Shown: one piece after another, positions 8,714 through 16,997 of the stretch
How the letters are laid out: each line of letters starts with the position of its first letter
Numbering within the stretch: the first letter of the stretch is position 1
Origin: Rhodococcus sp. B50
GTDB lineage: Bacteria > Actinomycetota > Actinomycetes > Mycobacteriales > Mycobacteriaceae
DNA length: 64,000 bases
Direction of reading: 5' to 3'
Assembly: GCF_013602415.1 (NCBI RefSeq)
Contig: NZ_WPAG02000003.1
Span: 186,001 to 250,000 of the forward strand
Program-made: the position numbers and the translations under genes
Notes under the pieces: model-generated
Seen by the model: only the letters and a program-made list of their open reading frames with translations
The model's database searches: none
Told to the model about the DNA's origin: nothing

Positions 8714-10150
8714 TCACTCTGCAACCGGAGCAGGTGTGTATCCGAGAATGCCCTTCACCTCGAGATAGTCCTCGAAGCCGAACTCTCCCCACTCCCGGCC
8801 ATTTCCACTTTTCTTGTAACCACCAAACGGGGCTGCAAAGTCGAATCCGTCGTTGATTGCAACCGAACCCGCTCGGATGCGGCGAGCGACCGAACGTGCA
8901 GTAGCGAGATCTTCGCCTGCCACGAATGCGGCAAGCCCATACTCGGTGTCGTTGGCGATCTCGATGGCATGGTCGAGATTGTCATACCCGAGAATCGTCA
9001 GAACAGGTCCGAAGATCTCTTCACGTGCAATAGTCATGTCGTTCTTGACATCTGCGAAGACGGTCGGCTGGACGTAGAACCCCTTGTCCAGACCCTCCGG
9101 CCTTCCCAGACCACCAGCGACGAGCGTTGCACCGTCATCGATGCCCTGCTGGATCAGGCGTTGAATCGCATCATACTGCGACTTTGCGACCACAGGACCG
9201 ATCACGAAATCGCCGTTGGGATCGCCAACGGAGATTGAAGGCACCGTCGCCTTCGCCACCTCGACGGCTTCTTCCATCCGCGCGGCAGGAACCAGCATGC
9301 GCGACGGTGCGCTACAGGTCTGGCCCGAGTTCACCATCATGCTTACCACGCCTTTGCGGACGTTTTCGGCAAAGGCGGCATCGTCGAGAATGATGTTCGG
9401 ACCCTTGCCTCCGAGCTCTTGGGTAACCCGCTTGACGCCTTCAGCAGCATTCATGGCAATCGCGATGCCGGCCCTGGTGGAACCGGTGAACGAGACCATG
9501 TCGACATCAGGATGGCCGGACAACGGAACACCGACCGACGGCCCGTCGCCCTGAACGAGGTTGAACACACCGGCCGGCACTCCGGCGGCGTCAAGGATCT
9601 CTGCGAAGATATGACCGGTGAAAGGCGAACGCTCCGACGGCTTGAGGACCATGGTGCAACCTGTCGCCAAAGCCGGAAAGACCTTGACGGCAATCAAGTT
9701 CATGGGCCAGTTCCAAGGAGTGATAAGGCCGCAGACGCCGATCGGCTCCTTGACGATCAGCGAATTTCCCCGCTCCTCCTCGAAGACGAAGTTCTCCAGC
9801 ACATCTATCGCCGAGGTCAACTGTCCCGCCCCGAGGGCTACCTGGAAACCATTTGCCAGCGCACTGGGTGCGCCCATCTCCTCAATGAGCGCCGCGCCGA
9901 GATCATCGGCACGTCTCTGGTACTCCGTCAGAATTCGCTGGAGCAGCAGCACTCGGTCGACGACACTCGTCTGCGACCAAGTGCCGAACGCCTTCCGCGC
10001 GGCGGCGACGGCGCGGTCGACATCGGCTGCCGAGCCCGACGCCACCGTACCCGCGATCTCTTCTGTTGCCGGGTTGACAACGTCGAAGGTCGACTTCTGT
10101 GCCGGCTCGACCCATTCGCCGCCGATGTAGAATTTGAGGTACTCACGCAC
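8714..10150 (-). CDS. NAD(P)-dependent aldehyde dehydrogenase
   Basis: This 478-residue enzyme has the full ALDH catalytic set: Asn147 in TPWNWP, Glu245 in QELGGKGPN and nucleophile Cys279 in NSGQTCSAPSRM, with the SFTGSTRAG coenzyme loop. It should oxidise an aldehyde to a carboxylic acid. The GTG start at 10150 has AGGAG about 10 bp upstream and no better ATG in frame. It sits 48 bp behind the ThDP-enzyme gene, which suggests that it removes the aldehyde released by that carbon-carbon lyase (inference). Confidence 0.92.
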   Translation of the reverse strand: MREYLKFYIGGEWVEPAQKSTFDVVNPATEEIAGTVASGSAADVDRAVAAARKAFGTWSQTSVVDRVLLLQRILTEYQRRADDLGAALIEEMGAPSALANGFQVALGAGQLTSAIDVLENFVFEEERGNSLIVKEPIGVCGLITPWNWPMNLIAVKVFPALATGCTMVLKPSERSPFTGHIFAEILDAAGVPAGVFNLVQGDGPSVGVPLSGHPDVDMVSFTGSTRAGIAIAMNAAEGVKRVTQELGGKGPNIILDDAAFAENVRKGVVSMMVNSGQTCSAPSRMLVPAARMEEAVEVAKATVPSISVGDPNGDFVIGPVVAKSQYDAIQRLIQQGIDDGATLVAGGLGRPEGLDKGFYVQPTVFADVKNDMTIAREEIFGPVLTILGYDNLDHAIEIANDTEYGLAAFVAGEDLATARSVARRIRAGSVAINDGFDFAAPFGGYKKSGNGREWGEFGFEDYLEVKGILGYTPAPVAE

Positions 10151-10198
10151 GGCAGATCATCTCCTTGCTCGTGTTCTCCGGATGTACTGCCGGGAAAA

Positions 10199-11911
10199 TC
10201 ATTGGTATCCCGATCCTTCGGAGTACCAAGTTTTGAATTCGTCGTAGCTCGGCATCTCTTCCGAGTTCGCCTTGGGATCGACCGCCACATGGATTACGGT
10301 CGGCTTCGTTTGTGCAAGAGCACGCTTGATCGCAGGGGCGATGTCCTCATCGCGTTCTACGTACTCGCCGAAACAGCCGAATCCCTCCGCGACCTTGTCC
10401 AGGCGAGTGTTCTCATCCCAGTGCACAGCCGTCTCGAGAGAGCCCTCCCCGAAGACGCGCTTGTAGACACCAACTTCCAGACCCCAGGCGTAATCGACAG
10501 CGACAACACACACCAGGGGCAGGTTCAGCCGAGCGGCGGTCTCCAGTTCCGAGATATGGAACTGGAATGCCGAATCACCGGTGATCAACATGATCGGACG
10601 TTTACCGCCATCGGCCACTCCCGCACCGATCGCGTAGGGAAGTCCTGTACCGAGATGACCGAAGTTCTGGTTCCACATGACGTCGTGCGGTTTGGCTTGC
10701 GAATATGTCCATCCGAAGATGACCGTCGCTCCACCGTCGCGAACCATTATGCCGTCGGACGGAAATGCCTTCGTAGCTTCGACGATCAACCGTGCCGGAT
10801 GTACGGGAGACATTCCGGACGGTGCGGTCTCGGCCAGATCGGCCAACTGCGCGGCGTCCTGCTTGATCCAGCCCTCCAACTCCGGCGAAGCCTTACGGGG
10901 CGAGTCCTTCAATGCCTCGACCAGCTGCGGGACGACTGCCCTCAGATCTCCGACCAGCGGCACATCGATGGTGCGGTTGACGCCGATGGCCTCTGGATCC
11001 TGTTCGATGAGAATCCATTTGCGATTCTCTTCATTGGCGACCCAGTGCCTCCAGCGGCCGAAGTGAACTGGCTCGCCGAGCTCGGTACCGATTGCCAAGC
11101 ACAAGTCGGACTTGACCACCGCGTCGATTGCCGCAGCCGAGAACCCGTAGGGGAACGTGCGGTCCTCAAGTCCCTCGATGAAGGATGTGCCACCCGAGGT
11201 TTGAATGACAGGACAGGCCATGAGGTCGGCCAGGGCCCTCACAGATTCAGCAGCTCGGGCAGTATGGACGCCGTGCCCGATGAGCAGGATCGGCTGCTTC
11301 GCGGCACCGATCAATCGGGCCGCTTCATCGATACGGTCCTGTCCCGCCGTCTGGTTCACGAGCCGGTAAGTCGACGGCGCCCCTGCCGGCGGCACGTCCA
11401 ACTCTTCCGTGACCATGCTGGTCGGGAATTCGATGTACACAGGGCCCGGCGTTCCCGAGAGCGCCTTACGCATCGCCTCGTGGACGATCTCGTCGGTCTG
11501 ATTGGCGTATTCGATGCTCGCGTTGTATTTGACCGACGCATCGAAGAGCGGCGCCTGCTTGACGAACTGAGTACGCCCGCGACGCACCCGCTGTTCGGTG
11601 ACGCGTGCGCGCTGGCCACCGATGAAGATAATCGGTGAATTCTCCACCAAGGCGCACATCATCGCGCCCGCCAGGTTGGCGACCCCCGGCCCGACCGTTC
11701 CGATGCACACGGCGGGCTTGCCCGTCATTCGCGATACGGCTTCGGCCATGAAGCCGCCGGATTCTTCGTGATGTGGCCCGACCACAGTCCAGCCACGCTC
11801 TTCCGCAAGGCGGAACATATGGACGAAGTTCGCGTCTGGAACACCGAACAGGGTGTTGATTCCCTCTGCTTCGAACAGGTCCAGGATTCGTTCGTACACC
11901 TTAACTGACAT
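10199..11911 (-). CDS. thiamine-diphosphate-dependent enzyme (acetolactate synthase-like fold)
   Basis: This 570-residue protein has three domains: N-terminal PYR domain with catalytic Glu49 in HHEESGGFMAEA and the GTVGPGVANLAGAM motif, a central Rossmann domain at about 190-340, and the PP domain at about 370-540. The Mg/ThDP motif is unusual: residues 445-447 read GDS instead of GDG, and the Asn-Asn pair is replaced by Val472-Asp473. Asp473 could still bind Mg. Relatives include acetolactate synthase, 2-hydroxyacyl-CoA lyase and benzaldehyde lyase; the substrate here is unknown. The ATG at 11911 overlaps the upstream SDR gene by 11 bp. Confidence 0.85.
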   Translation of the reverse strand: MSVKVYERILDLFEAEGINTLFGVPDANFVHMFRLAEERGWTVVGPHHEESGGFMAEAVSRMTGKPAVCIGTVGPGVANLAGAMMCALVENSPIIFIGGQRARVTEQRVRRGRTQFVKQAPLFDASVKYNASIEYANQTDEIVHEAMRKALSGTPGPVYIEFPTSMVTEELDVPPAGAPSTYRLVNQTAGQDRIDEAARLIGAAKQPILLIGHGVHTARAAESVRALADLMACPVIQTSGGTSFIEGLEDRTFPYGFSAAAIDAVVKSDLCLAIGTELGEPVHFGRWRHWVANEENRKWILIEQDPEAIGVNRTIDVPLVGDLRAVVPQLVEALKDSPRKASPELEGWIKQDAAQLADLAETAPSGMSPVHPARLIVEATKAFPSDGIMVRDGGATVIFGWTYSQAKPHDVMWNQNFGHLGTGLPYAIGAGVADGGKRPIMLITGDSAFQFHISELETAARLNLPLVCVVAVDYAWGLEVGVYKRVFGEGSLETAVHWDENTRLDKVAEGFGCFGEYVERDEDIAPAIKRALAQTKPTVIHVAVDPKANSEEMPSYDEFKTWYSEGSGYQ

Positions 11912-12827
11912 GCGTGGTGCCCTTCGTGGCGATCTCAAAACTCTTGCTGATGTGGTCTGCATGCGCCGACGGAACAACCGGCAGAATCCATGGGTCGTCG
12001 GTGCTCCGGATTTCGTCGATATGCTCGGCGACATCTTCGATCGACCACGACGGTTGGTACACACCCGGCGATTCGGCAACGAAGACTCGCGATACGCGGC
12101 CGGCGATCGACGACAGGATTTCGCCGGTGATGGAGCACGACTCGTGCGCGAGCCAACCCACAGTCGGTGCGGCGAGTGCCGGATCCATCGGAGGGTAGGA
12201 CGAAGTGTCATAATCCTCGGCAAGTCGGGTCAGCGCGCCGGGCAGGATTACGTTGGATTTGATCCCTCGTGACTCCCCCTCGAGAGCAACGACATTGGAT
12301 AAGCCAATAACGCCTGCCTTGCCGGCGGCATAGTTCGCGATCCGCCTGTTGCCGTAGATCCCGCCGATCGAACCCGTCAGAATGACGCGGCCGTATCCGG
12401 CCTCGGCCATCAACGGAAACGCCGGTCGGACCACGTGGAACGCGCCTCGCAGATGAACGTCGAGGACGGCGTCGAAGTCGTCGTACGTCATCTCCGACAA
12501 CGTTGCGTAACGGTTGTTCCCGGCATTGTGTATGAGGATGTCGACCTGGCCGTAGTTCGAAACTGCGGTGTCGATGATCCCTTGGCCGCCCTCGGGGGTC
12601 GCGACGGAGTCGAGCGACACGACTGCCTCACCGCCGTTCGACCTGATCAGTTGAACGACCTCGTCGGCGGGGCCTGTGTCTTCATTGTCACCGCCGATGG
12701 TGCTGCCGGGATCATTGACTACCACCTTTGCACCCCTAGCTGCGAGCAGCAACGCGTAGGCGCGGCCCAAGCCGCGTCCTGCGCCGGTGATCACTGCGAC
12801 GCGTCCGTCAAATCTGAGGTCAGTCAT
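11901..12827 (-). CDS. SDR, 3-hydroxyacyl-CoA dehydrogenase-like
   Basis: This 308-residue SDR has TGAGRGLG at about residues 15-22, followed by VVVNDPGSTIGGDN. That insertion after the second beta strand is characteristic of the multifunctional-enzyme-2 / 17-beta-HSD type 4 group. Further marks are HNAGNNR, TGSIGGIYG and the YAAGKAG Tyr-Lys pair. The C-terminus lacks the usual VDGG end and carries about 60 extra residues. A 3-hydroxyacyl-CoA or bulky secondary alcohol is a likely substrate. It overlaps the ThDP-enzyme gene, indicating coupled expression. Confidence 0.88.
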   Translation of the reverse strand: MTDLRFDGRVAVITGAGRGLGRAYALLLAARGAKVVVNDPGSTIGGDNEDTGPADEVVQLIRSNGGEAVVSLDSVATPEGGQGIIDTAVSNYGQVDILIHNAGNNRYATLSEMTYDDFDAVLDVHLRGAFHVVRPAFPLMAEAGYGRVILTGSIGGIYGNRRIANYAAGKAGVIGLSNVVALEGESRGIKSNVILPGALTRLAEDYDTSSYPPMDPALAAPTVGWLAHESCSITGEILSSIAGRVSRVFVAESPGVYQPSWSIEDVAEHIDEIRSTDDPWILPVVPSAHADHISKSFEIATKGTTHVS

Positions 12828-12858
12828 TTCTGCCTAATCTTTCGCGGAATATGCAGGC

Positions 12859-14700
12859 TCACAGAGCGTCGGCACCGATCTTGTCGGTCTGAATTCCAGG
12901 CATCTCACCTGTTGCACGCCACGCCGCAAGCATGTCTTCGAGCACATAGAATCCGCCCCAGAATGGTTCGCCCAGGTAAGAACGAATTCTCTGTTCACCC
13001 TCGTTGTTGTAGTAGCCCGGAGTGCATTCGCGTTGGAAGTTGCTGTTGTCGATGTCGGCCTCCCGGATCGTCACGCCCCACTGTTCCTGGGCTTCCGCAG
13101 TTGGTTCCACCGTGGTGAATCCCTTCGTACGGGCCTGACGGATGATGTAAGCGATGTGGTTGGCCTGCTGCTCGAACATCGCCGTCGTCGCCGCGGTCAC
13201 TCCCCCCTGTATGAAGCCGGTGAAGAACTGGTTGGGGAACCCGTGACTCATTGTGCCGTGCAGAGTCTTGTAGCCGTCACGCCAATGGTCGTAGAGCGAG
13301 AGGTTATCGCGTCCGATATAGGGTTCGATTCCCAGACGACGATCGAGGTCGGTAGTGATCTCGAAACCGCTGGCGAAGATGATGCAATCCACTTCGTACT
13401 CAACGCCATTGGCAACGAGGCCCTTCTCGGTAATGCGCTCGACGCCCTTTGTACCCGAAACGTCCACCAGGGTGACATTCTCGCGATTGAACGCCGGCAG
13501 ATACTCGTCATTGAAGCACGGGCGCTTGCAAAGGAAGCGATAGTACGGCTTGAGGATTTCTGCAACTTCCGGATCCTCGACGATCTGGTCGACGCGGTCA
13601 CGAACACGCTGCATTGCCTTGTAATCATGCTCCTCGCGGAGCTCCATGAACTTTTCGGGCGTTAGTGTGTCCCAACCATTCGTCTCGTCGAGATACGCCT
13701 GCACATTTCGGCTGACCTCGGTCCACCCGTCACATACGAGGTCCGGTTGACCCGGTGCGTACGCCTCGAAGGCGCCGGTGTGAAAATTCCGACGGATTTC
13801 TTCCTGCCAACCCGGCTGCAGTGTGGCGGCCCAATCCGGGTCCGTCGGCACGTTTCCGCGGGCATAAATATAAGACGGTGTCCGTTGGAAGACCGTCAGG
13901 TGCTGCGCAGAGCGGGCGAGGTGAGGCACGATCTGGACGCCGCTGGCACCGGTGCCGATAACGGCAACGCGCTTGTTGGCGAGTTTGTCCAGACCGCCAT
14001 GCATGTCACCGCCGGTGTAGTCATAGTCCCAGCGCGCCGAGTGGAACGTATGACCTTTGAAGTCTGAAATCCCGGGGATGCCAGGCAACTTCGGCCGGTT
14101 GAATGGTCCTTGGCACATGACCACGTAGCGTGCGCGGATGTCGTCGCCGCGGTTGGTGCGCAGATGCCAACGACTGATCTCGGCGTCCCACACTTGTTCT
14201 TGAACCAGAGTGCTGAAGATTGCATTCTCGTAGAGCCCGAAGTGCTTCCCGATCCGCTGGCAATGTTCGAACACCTCATCACCGTGCGAATACTTTTCCT
14301 TCGGGATGTACCCGACTTCTTCGAGAAGCGGCAAGTACGCATAACAGTCCGAGTCACACTGAATTCCAGGGTACCGGTTCCAGTACCAGGCTCCACCGAA
14401 GTCACCGGCAAGGTCGATGATGCGGACGTCTTCGACACCGGCCTCCTTGATGCGGGCTGCAGCGATGAGGCCGGAGAAGCCACCTCCCAGCACCGCAACC
14501 TCGACGTCTTCGACGATCGGCTCGCGTGGAACGACCGGGGTGTACGGATCTTCTTCATAGAAGTCCCGGAATTCTTTTTTCGTCTCGAGGTATTGCGCTT
14601 GACCTTCGGGCCGCAGACGCTTGTCGCGCTCGGCCAGATATTTCTCGCGGAGCGCGGTTCGGTCAATGTCTGGGGTCTGCGTAGGTTCGCAGTTCTGCAT
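12859..14700 (-). CDS. type I Baeyer-Villiger monooxygenase
   Basis: This 613-residue FAD/NADPH enzyme should insert oxygen next to a ketone to make a lactone or ester. It has the FAD Rossmann motif GGGFSG (72-77), the Baeyer-Villiger fingerprint FKGHTFHSARWD (214-225) and the NADPH motif GTGASG (249-254). The extended N-terminus with EKYLAERDKRLRPEGQ, and the total length near 600, place it with the large-ring cyclopentadecanone/cyclododecanone type group rather than with cyclohexanone monooxygenases of about 540 residues. Grouping is from memory of those sequences. AAGGAA precedes the ATG. Confidence 0.92.
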   Translation of the reverse strand: MQNCEPTQTPDIDRTALREKYLAERDKRLRPEGQAQYLETKKEFRDFYEEDPYTPVVPREPIVEDVEVAVLGGGFSGLIAAARIKEAGVEDVRIIDLAGDFGGAWYWNRYPGIQCDSDCYAYLPLLEEVGYIPKEKYSHGDEVFEHCQRIGKHFGLYENAIFSTLVQEQVWDAEISRWHLRTNRGDDIRARYVVMCQGPFNRPKLPGIPGISDFKGHTFHSARWDYDYTGGDMHGGLDKLANKRVAVIGTGASGVQIVPHLARSAQHLTVFQRTPSYIYARGNVPTDPDWAATLQPGWQEEIRRNFHTGAFEAYAPGQPDLVCDGWTEVSRNVQAYLDETNGWDTLTPEKFMELREEHDYKAMQRVRDRVDQIVEDPEVAEILKPYYRFLCKRPCFNDEYLPAFNRENVTLVDVSGTKGVERITEKGLVANGVEYEVDCIIFASGFEITTDLDRRLGIEPYIGRDNLSLYDHWRDGYKTLHGTMSHGFPNQFFTGFIQGGVTAATTAMFEQQANHIAYIIRQARTKGFTTVEPTAEAQEQWGVTIREADIDNSNFQRECTPGYYNNEGEQRIRSYLGEPFWGGFYVLEDMLAAWRATGEMPGIQTDKIGADAL

Positions 14701-14745
14701 GTGTAATTCCTTGGAATGTCGGGCTGGATGGTTGAGCCGGCGAGA

Positions 14746-16119
14746 TCAGAGAAGGTCTGACGGACCTTGGTTACCCATGTAGAGAGCCAAGTTGTGATGG
14801 AGGTTGACAACGCTGCGCTCGCGGTATGGATTCGGCTTGGGCCCCGAGAAGCCACGCGTCTTCATACCTTGCTGGACGGCAGACATGTTCACGAAATCCT
14901 GCGGTAGAACCGTTCGCCAACTCGGGTCGTCGGCCGGTGTGTGTTCCCACTGTGTTTCGGGTTCTTCTCCCTCTGGGAAGAGCTCGTAGACAGCGGCTTC
15001 GAAGATGCACTTGTCGGGGTCATCTCCGTACGGTCGGGCGCTGTAGCACAGCATGTTGTTGGGTGCATGTCCGATCTGGAAGTTGGGGAAGATCTGCCAT
15101 GCGGTACCGCTCTTCGCCACGATCTCAGGATCGACGGTGGGCCAGATGACGCCGCGATTCGCATCGTCTTTTCTCGCGGAATCCAGCCAGTGCCTCATTA
15201 CCTGATCGGGAGGTGTGCCTTCGGGAAGTTCGTTGACCAGCCTCTGAGCTGCCTCCACCAGAGTCAGCGTGGTGTTGGTGTTGGCCGCTTCCCACGTGAA
15301 GTTCTGTAGTTCCATTGTCGAGATACGGGCGTCCGGTCCGCTACCGATCCGAAGTTTGGCCTGGTTTTCTTCCATGCCTTTCGGCGCCTCATAGCCGATG
15401 TTGCTGTGCTTTCCCTGCGCACGGGACCACCCCAGAAAAGAACCGAAACTCATGAACTCCGGGTGGGTATACGGCACGTGGTATGTCTCCATGAACGCCT
15501 CGAGCGCAACCTTCCAGTTGCAGTCGGCAATCAAGTACTTTCGCCAGCGGTAGCGCATGTTGTGCAGTTCGAAAGGCTCGAGAAGGCTTGCAGCCGGCTC
15601 GAGGTAGTCCCGCAGGGGTTCGCACTCCGGATCCATGTTGATCCAGATCCATCCACCCCAGGTGTCGATCTGTACTTCTTGCAGTCGGCTCTGCTGTTCG
15701 GTGAGAGCGCCCTGCCAGTCGCCGCGCTCGGGGGCCCAGGTGTTCTTACCTTCGAGGTCATACGTCCATCCGTGGAATCCGCACACAAATGTTCGGCAGC
15801 GACCCCGTGCCTCGTGTTCTCCGGGAGGAGTGTCGACGAGCCGGCGCCCCCGGTGAGAGCAGACGTTGAAGTGCGCGCGAATCGTATCCGGTGCGCTACG
15901 AACAATGATGAACGAGTCGTCGAGGATCTCGTAGGTTAGAAAATCACCGACGTTGGGGATCTCTTCGACTCGCCCGACCTGCTGCCAGACCTTGGACCAC
16001 AGTTTCTCAGCTTCGTCACGTGCGTACTCGCGCGAAACGTAAGCCTCCACACCGAGTTTGAGCGGCTCGGAAAGTGGCTCTACTTCTTGCTGATCGGCGT
16101 CTTCGACAAGATCGGTCAT
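14746..16119 (-). CDS. Rieske non-haem iron oxygenase, alpha subunit
   Basis: This 457-residue oxygenase has the Rieske [2Fe-2S] ligands Cys87-x-His89 and Cys113-x2-His116, and the mononuclear iron ligands His214 and His219 in ETYHVPYTH. The bridging acid is Glu211 where naphthalene dioxygenase has Asp. Glu at this point is known in carnitine monooxygenase-type enzymes. No beta subunit, ferredoxin or reductase gene is in the window. AAGGAG lies just before the ATG. It follows an SDR and precedes the Baeyer-Villiger gene, so it probably starts ring hydroxylation or demethylation of the same substrate. Confidence 0.92.
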   Translation of the reverse strand: MTDLVEDADQQEVEPLSEPLKLGVEAYVSREYARDEAEKLWSKVWQQVGRVEEIPNVGDFLTYEILDDSFIIVRSAPDTIRAHFNVCSHRGRRLVDTPPGEHEARGRCRTFVCGFHGWTYDLEGKNTWAPERGDWQGALTEQQSRLQEVQIDTWGGWIWINMDPECEPLRDYLEPAASLLEPFELHNMRYRWRKYLIADCNWKVALEAFMETYHVPYTHPEFMSFGSFLGWSRAQGKHSNIGYEAPKGMEENQAKLRIGSGPDARISTMELQNFTWEAANTNTTLTLVEAAQRLVNELPEGTPPDQVMRHWLDSARKDDANRGVIWPTVDPEIVAKSGTAWQIFPNFQIGHAPNNMLCYSARPYGDDPDKCIFEAAVYELFPEGEEPETQWEHTPADDPSWRTVLPQDFVNMSAVQQGMKTRGFSGPKPNPYRERSVVNLHHNLALYMGNQGPSDLL

Positions 16120-16143
16120 GAAATTCTCCTTGAAGATAGTTGC

Positions 16144-16989
16144 TCAATGCGTCATCGCGGCGCGAAAATCCTCGTCCTTGAGAAAAAGGGACGTGTGGTC
16201 TGCACCCAGATGGGACCACTTGAGGTTCACGCCGCCATCGACCAGCAGCGTCTGCCCGGTGATGTAGCTGGAGAGGTCCGAAAGGAGGAACAGAATTGCG
16301 CCGGCCTGCTCTTCAGGTGTGCCGCGTCGGCCCATCGCGATGGCCTGCTGGTCCCGGATCGAATCCTCTTCGACAAACGTCCTCGAGGCAGGCGTAGCGG
16401 TCACTCCCGGCGCGATCGCGTTGACTCGGATGTTGTCTGCTGCCAACTCGACCGCCATCGTGCGGGTTGCGGCGACGAGCGCCGCTTTCGCTGTGCCGTA
16501 TGCGATATGGAAGGGCGCGGTGTTCATTCCGCTGATCGACGAAATCGACACGATCGAGCCTGACAATCCTCGGGACTTGAGTTCGGCGGCCACGGCTTGG
16601 CTCATGAAGAACATCGGCTCGATGTTCTGCTCGAACAGATCTCGCCAATCAGATCGCGTAACCCGAGTGGCCGGCATCCACGTGCTTGGAGCGGCGCCAC
16701 CGGCGACATTGACCAAGCCATAGAGCGTCCCGTCAGCCTCGGCGGCTGCCGCTATGACCGTCGCGATGCCCTTGTCCGTACCGGCATCAGCAGCTACCGG
16801 AACGATCGACAGCCCTTCTGCCACAAGAGGATCGATATGGGTATTGAGGTTCTCCGACGAACGGCTGACCGCAATGACGGTAGCGCCGGCACTGGCGATC
16901 ATCTTGGTCACCGACGTCCCGATCCCTCCCCCAGCAGCTCCGGCGACTATTACGATGCGACCGGTGAGATCTACAAACGCGTTGTCCAT
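16144..16989 (-). CDS. SDR-family oxidoreductase
   Basis: This 281-residue short-chain dehydrogenase has a modified glycine motif AGAAGGGIG, a VNVAGG segment, SISSISG, the YGTAKAA Tyr-Lys site and ITGQTLLVDGG near the C-terminus, followed by a tail of about 30 residues. It probably oxidises an alcohol made by the Rieske oxygenase to the ketone needed by the Baeyer-Villiger enzyme (inference from order). It lies 8 bp after the propeller gene and 24 bp before the Rieske gene. Confidence 0.9.
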   Translation of the reverse strand: MDNAFVDLTGRIVIVAGAAGGGIGTSVTKMIASAGATVIAVSRSSENLNTHIDPLVAEGLSIVPVAADAGTDKGIATVIAAAAEADGTLYGLVNVAGGAAPSTWMPATRVTRSDWRDLFEQNIEPMFFMSQAVAAELKSRGLSGSIVSISSISGMNTAPFHIAYGTAKAALVAATRTMAVELAADNIRVNAIAPGVTATPASRTFVEEDSIRDQQAIAMGRRGTPEEQAGAILFLLSDLSSYITGQTLLVDGGVNLKWSHLGADHTSLFLKDEDFRAAMTH

Positions 16990-16997
16990 AAACAGGT

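Noticed and set aside
7757..9238. 493-codon plus-strand open frame
   Set aside because: It lies opposite the dioxygenase and ALDH genes, which have clear catalytic residues; it is a codon-bias shadow.
9419..11638. 739-codon plus-strand open frame
   Set aside because: It is antisense to the ALDH and ThDP-enzyme genes, whose motifs are complete. No domain is visible in the plus-strand translation.
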